Origin: Candidatus Aenigmatarchaeota archaeon
Lineage (GTDB): Archaea > Aenigmatarchaeota > Aenigmatarchaeia > JACPZZ01
DNA: 8,004 bases
Assembly: GCA_016202795.1 (NCBI GenBank)
Contig: JACQNY010000133.1
Location: 1 to 8,004, forward strand
Direction of reading: 5' to 3'
The translations under genes and the position numbers were made by a program. Under the pieces are notes generated by a model. The model saw only the letters and a list, made by a program, of their open reading frames with translations. It made no database searches and was not told the DNA's origin. Below, one piece after another: positions 5,618 through 8,004 of this stretch (the first letter of the stretch is position 1; each line of letters begins with the position of its first letter).

Positions 5618-6063
5618 AAATAGCATTGCCGTCCTCGGCTGGCGGGCATATCACCGAATTAATGCAGATCCGCGGATCGTTCGGCGAATACGAAACATTC
5701 TTTGTAACCGTGAAAAGAAAGGACACCGAGGATTTGTCTAAAAAAGAAAAAGTTTATTTTGTAGAAGACACTGGTCGCAACCCTGTAGGGCTCGTGAAAA
5801 ATATAATAAGCTCTTTGAAAATAATGTTTAACGAGCGGCCGGACGTCATTATAACAACCGGTGCAGGCGCAGCGATTCCTGCGAGCATTATAGGAAAGCT
5901 TCTGGGCGCAAAATTGGTGTACATTGAAAGTTATTGCCGGGTGAAAAGCAAATCGTGGTCAGGCCGTTTATTGTACCCATTCTCCGACGTTTTCCTTGTC
6001 CAATGGCCGGACATGGTTACCATGTACGGCAAGAAAACTCGGTATTGGGGTGGGGTTTTTTGA
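5614..6063 (+). CDS. Alg14/PssD-like glycosyltransferase subunit
   Basis: A 149-residue protein matching the N-terminal (acceptor-side) half of a split GT28-like transferase. It opens with ALPSSAGGH (4-12), the glycine-rich loop of the family, then RPDVIITTGAGAAIP (75-89), VYIESYCRVKSKSWSGRLLYP (102-122) and the closing VQWPDM...YWGGVF, which closely follow bacterial PssD/Cps14F proteins and eukaryotic Alg14. In those systems this subunit recruits the catalytic Alg13/PssE partner to the membrane to add a sugar to a lipid-linked acceptor. No N-terminal transmembrane anchor is visible, unlike yeast Alg14; membrane contact may come through hydrophobic patches. GGTG just before the ATG may serve as ribosome-binding site. 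It overlaps the dehydrogenase by ATGA and the next gene by TTGA, fitting a two-subunit enzyme made in equal amounts. Confidence 0.85.
   Translation: MKIALPSSAGGHITELMQIRGSFGEYETFFVTVKRKDTEDLSKKEKVYFVEDTGRNPVGLVKNIISSLKIMFNERPDVIITTGAGAAIPASIIGKLLGAKLVYIESYCRVKSKSWSGRLLYPFSDVFLVQWPDMVTMYGKKTRYWGGVF
6047..6063 (+). promoter_or_regulatory. Coupling or slippage site between the Alg14-like and Alg13-like genes
   Basis: GGGGTGGGG (6047-6055) is followed by six T (6056-6061) running into the TGA stop (6061-6063) of the Alg14-like gene; the next gene's TTG start (6060-6062) overlaps it as TTGA. The simple reading is ribosome binding at the G-rich, GGTG-containing run followed by coupled re-initiation at TTG. 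The other reading is -1 slippage on the T-run: a Phe tRNA on TTT can re-pair perfectly one base back and continue into the Alg13-like frame, giving a fused protein. The bases are certain; the role is inferred. Confidence 0.45.
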
Positions 6064-6542
6064 TTTTCGTTACCGTAGGGACGCACAAAGATCCTTTCGA
6101 CAGGTTGGTAAAAACCGTGGACGAGCTCGTTGCAAGGGGCGCTATAAAGGATAAAGTCGTAATGCAGACAGGAAACAGTAAATATGAACCAAAGAGTTGC
6201 GAATTTTACCGCTTCGTAGGTTCTGATAAATTCGAAGAACTTTACAAAACAGCGGATATCATAATCTGCCATGCCGGCGCAGGGAGCATAATCAATGCGC
6301 TGAAAAACAAAAAACATCTTGTTATAGTGCCGCGTCTGAAAAAATTTCACGAACATACCGACGATCACCAGCTTGACCTGGCAGACGCCATGGAGAAAGA
6401 TGGCAAGGCCGTGTGCGTGCGTGACATTGAAACAATTCCTGACGCTGTAAAAAAGGCGTCTGCGTCCTCGGTGCCGAGCGCTGGTGGTATGCTGGAAAAA
6501 AAAATAAACGATTACCTGAAAACGTTGGATGTGGTTAAATGA
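6060..6542 (+). CDS. Alg13/PssE-like catalytic glycosyltransferase subunit, TTG start
   Basis: A 160-residue protein equivalent to the C-terminal, nucleotide-sugar-binding half of GT28 transferases (MurG-like). From the TTG codon it reads MIFVTVGTHKDPFDRLVK, the standard beginning of Alg13/PssE proteins. Further on are QTGNSKYEP (36-44), the donor-site loop HAGAGS (71-76) and PRLKKFHEHTDDHQLDLA (91-108), all typical. It should pair with the Alg14-like protein to transfer a sugar, often GlcNAc or a hexose from a UDP donor, to a lipid-linked acceptor at the cytoplasmic membrane face. The same frame is open upstream to an ATG at 5934, but that extension would translate the Alg14-like coding region out of frame and does not resemble the family, so TTG at 6060 is preferred. 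Its TGA overlaps the following ATG (ATGA). Confidence 0.84.
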   Translation: MIFVTVGTHKDPFDRLVKTVDELVARGAIKDKVVMQTGNSKYEPKSCEFYRFVGSDKFEELYKTADIIICHAGAGSIINALKNKKHLVIVPRLKKFHEHTDDHQLDLADAMEKDGKAVCVRDIETIPDAVKKASASSVPSAGGMLEKKINDYLKTLDVVK

Positions 6543-7648
6543 GAATTGTGCACGTCACCAAATATTTTTCAGGCAACGGCGGTATAGAGTCCTACACAAG
6601 ATCGATTTCAAAGGCTGCGCTTGCCGCAGGCCACGACGTTCATGTTATTTGCGCGGCAAAAATAAAAAAATACTCCGAGCACGTGGAAAACGGGGTAAAG
6701 GTTGTGCGGCTGCCTAAAATCTCAACCATTATGAACGCGCCTTTGACGCGGCCGGTTGGTCCGGTCCTCGAACGCTTGCGACCAGATGTTATACATCTGC
6801 ACATGCCAAACCCGTGGGCCGAAGTAAACGTTTTTTTGTACAAGCTTTCGCACCCCAAAACAAGACTGATCGCAACGTATCACTCAGACGTAATCGCCTA
6901 CAACCCGTTGATGCGTTTTTTATCGACATTAAGGTTGGCCTACCTTGTCCCATCTATGGGGATTTTTTGCGACAAAATAATATCGACCAGCGGAAATTAT
7001 GTTTCCGGTTCTGCGGCTCTGAGAATGCTAAGGAAAAAAACCGTGATAATACCGCTTGGCGTGGATGTAAAAACGTTCAGCCCGGCGAAAACGAAAAACA
7101 AAAATTTCACGTTTCTGTTCGTAGGACGTCTGATACCTTATAAAGGACTTGAAAACTTGATTAAAGCGTGTGGTATAGTCAAGGGAAGTGGCAAAAAGTT
7201 TATTTTGAACATAGTCGGTGACGGAAAATTATATCAAAGTCTTCGCAAATCAGCTTCTGACAGGGGTGTAAAAGACCGCGTTAAGTTTCTTAGGAGTGTT
7301 TCGGATTCGCGGCTTCCTTCAATTTACAGGAAATGCGACGTTTTTATTCTTCCTTCAGTGTACAAGTCAGAAGCGTTCGGGCTCGCGCAATTGGAAGCAA
7401 TGTCGTCCGGAAAGCCGGTTATATCAACAAACATCAAAGGGAGCGGTGTGCCTTTCGTAAACAAAAACGGCTACACAGGAATCGTGGTGAAACCGCGCGA
7501 TGAGATTTCCTTGGCCAACGCCATGATGCTTCTTATGGACGACAAAAAACTCAGATTAACCATGGGTCTCAACGCCAGAAAAAGGGCTGTGAATTTTTTC
7601 AACGAGAAAATGATTTCTCGGAAAGTTCTGGAAACTTATATACGCTGA
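6539..7648 (+). CDS. GT4 family glycosyltransferase
   Basis: A 369-residue GT-B retaining glycosyltransferase of normal length for GT4. The N-terminal domain has MRIVHVTKYF, the glycine loop GNGGIE (12-17), RPDVIHLHMP (81-90) and ATYHSD with His115. The donor domain begins with FTFLFVGRLIPYKG (190-203), followed by LNIVGDG (223-229) and the diagnostic EX7E motif, Glu278 and Glu286 in SEAFGLAQLEAMSSGKP. These residues usually bind the nucleotide and sugar of UDP- or GDP-linked donors. No signal peptide or membrane span is seen, so it acts from the cytoplasm, presumably extending the chain begun by the Alg14/Alg13 pair. It ends the rightward operon. Its last 13 bases overlap the 3' end of the opposite-strand membrane protein gene. 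Donor and linkage are not predictable. Confidence 0.9.
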   Translation: MRIVHVTKYFSGNGGIESYTRSISKAALAAGHDVHVICAAKIKKYSEHVENGVKVVRLPKISTIMNAPLTRPVGPVLERLRPDVIHLHMPNPWAEVNVFLYKLSHPKTRLIATYHSDVIAYNPLMRFLSTLRLAYLVPSMGIFCDKIISTSGNYVSGSAALRMLRKKTVIIPLGVDVKTFSPAKTKNKNFTFLFVGRLIPYKGLENLIKACGIVKGSGKKFILNIVGDGKLYQSLRKSASDRGVKDRVKFLRSVSDSRLPSIYRKCDVFILPSVYKSEAFGLAQLEAMSSGKPVISTNIKGSGVPFVNKNGYTGIVVKPRDEISLANAMMLLMDDKKLRLTMGLNARKRAVNFFNEKMISRKVLETYIR

Positions 7649-8004
7649 TATCTTAGGAAGCTTCCGGAAGTTACGATTAGCGCGAATATCAGGCTTGAAA
7701 ATCTGTAAATGAGGATGCCTGAGGTGGCTGTCGCCAGGTCCAGGTTTGGAACAACCTGCGTCATGAGTATAGCAGAGCTCGCCTCGAAAGACCCTATGTT
7801 GCCTGGGAGGAGTGTTAAAAGCGATATTATCGTGGACAGGCTTGCAACTGAAAGTATTAACAGAAATTCGACATTAACCCCGATGGAAAGGAACGAGAGC
7901 TTAATTATTGAAAATTCCATTAGCCACCCGAGAAGTGTTATCATAAAAACGGCTGCCATTTTATTGCTTTTGGTCACAAGTTTAAAACTGGAATGGAAAT
8001 TATC
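7636..8004 (-). CDS. Flippase-like polytopic membrane protein (AglD/lysylphosphatidylglycerol synthase TM family), C-terminal fragment
   Basis: The frame is open from the window edge to the TAA at 7636-7638, so 122 C-terminal residues are seen and the N-terminus is missing. An internal GTG at 7977 is not needed as start because the frame continues upstream as DNFHSSFKL. Three to four hydrophobic spans are visible: around FMITLLGWLMEFSII, FLLILSVASLSTIISLLTLL, a weaker one near SSAILMTQVV, and SGILIYRFSSLIFALIVTSG. The loop LPGNIGSFEASSAILM fits the conserved P-G-(G/N)-(L/I)-G-x-x-E motif of the COG0392/PF03706 family. Members include bacterial MprF flippase domains and archaeal AglD C-terminal domains. 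In a glycan cluster it may help move or process a lipid-linked sugar; that is inference. The gene converges on the GT4 gene with a 13-base 3' overlap. Confidence 0.8.
   Translation of the reverse strand, partial: DNFHSSFKLVTKSNKMAAVFMITLLGWLMEFSIIKLSFLSIGVNVEFLLILSVASLSTIISLLTLLPGNIGSFEASSAILMTQVVPNLDLATATSGILIYRFSSLIFALIVTSGSFLRYQRI

Noticed and set aside
6047..6055. G-quadruplex
   Set aside because: Only two runs of four G are present nearby; four runs are needed within one strand.
5934..6059. In-frame upstream ATG extending the Alg13-like gene
   Set aside because: It would translate the Alg14-like coding region in another frame; the family start MIFVTVGTH is met exactly at the TTG codon at 6060.
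5931..6368. 145-residue open frame on the minus strand
   Set aside because: Antisense to the Alg14-like and Alg13-like genes, both of which have clear family motifs.
7636..7977. Flippase-like gene starting at GTG 7977 as a complete 113-residue protein
   Set aside because: The frame stays open to the window edge, and the family is much larger with several more membrane spans upstream; this is a truncated view.
1..8004. CRISPR array, tRNA, rRNA, insertion sequence or defence system
   Set aside because: No direct repeat series, tRNA-like cloverleaf, rRNA sequence, transposase motif or nuclease/restriction motif was found in the parts read; nearly all bases are used by glycan genes.

Overview
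This window is part of a surface-glycan or protein-glycosylation locus, most likely from an archaeon, possibly one of the small-genome lineages. I see ten protein-coding genes, two of them cut by the window ends. I see no rRNA, tRNA, CRISPR array, transposase or phage gene. The archaeal reading rests on promoter geometry: TATA-like boxes lie about 26-29 bases before ATG codons that lack a Shine-Dalgarno site, as expected for leaderless mRNAs. The gene families themselves also occur in bacteria, so the domain assignment is probable, not proven.

The left arm (1-4193) is read leftward. In transcription order it holds a UDP-glucuronate decarboxylase (UDP-xylose synthase) homologue, a CDP-paratose/CDP-tyvelose 2-epimerase homologue and a UDP-glucose 4-epimerase-type enzyme. 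A 76-base gap follows, with a 25-base palindrome and a good TATA box, and then a short GT-B glycosyltransferase and the first 39 codons of a glutamine-dependent asparagine synthetase-type amidotransferase. The right arm (4250-7648) is read rightward as a tight operon with three consecutive 4-base start/stop overlaps: a UDP-sugar 6-dehydrogenase, an Alg14/PssD-like subunit, an Alg13/PssE-like subunit and a GT4 glycosyltransferase. The arms diverge from a short AT-rich promoter region at about 4194-4249. At the far right, a polytopic membrane protein of the AglD/lysylphosphatidylglycerol-synthase flippase-like family is read leftward and runs off the window; its 3' end overlaps the GT4 gene tail to tail by 13 bases.

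A working model, which is inference: the dehydrogenase makes a UDP-hexuronic acid. The decarboxylase converts it to UDP-xylose if it is UDP-GlcA. The two other epimerases supply further sugar nucleotides. The Alg14/Alg13 pair and the two GT-B enzymes assemble an oligosaccharide on a lipid carrier. The amidotransferase may amidate a uronic acid, and the flippase-like protein may act in the lipid-linked step. Apart from the 76-base and divergent gaps there is almost no non-coding DNA, and no stretch over 300 bases lacks a gene.
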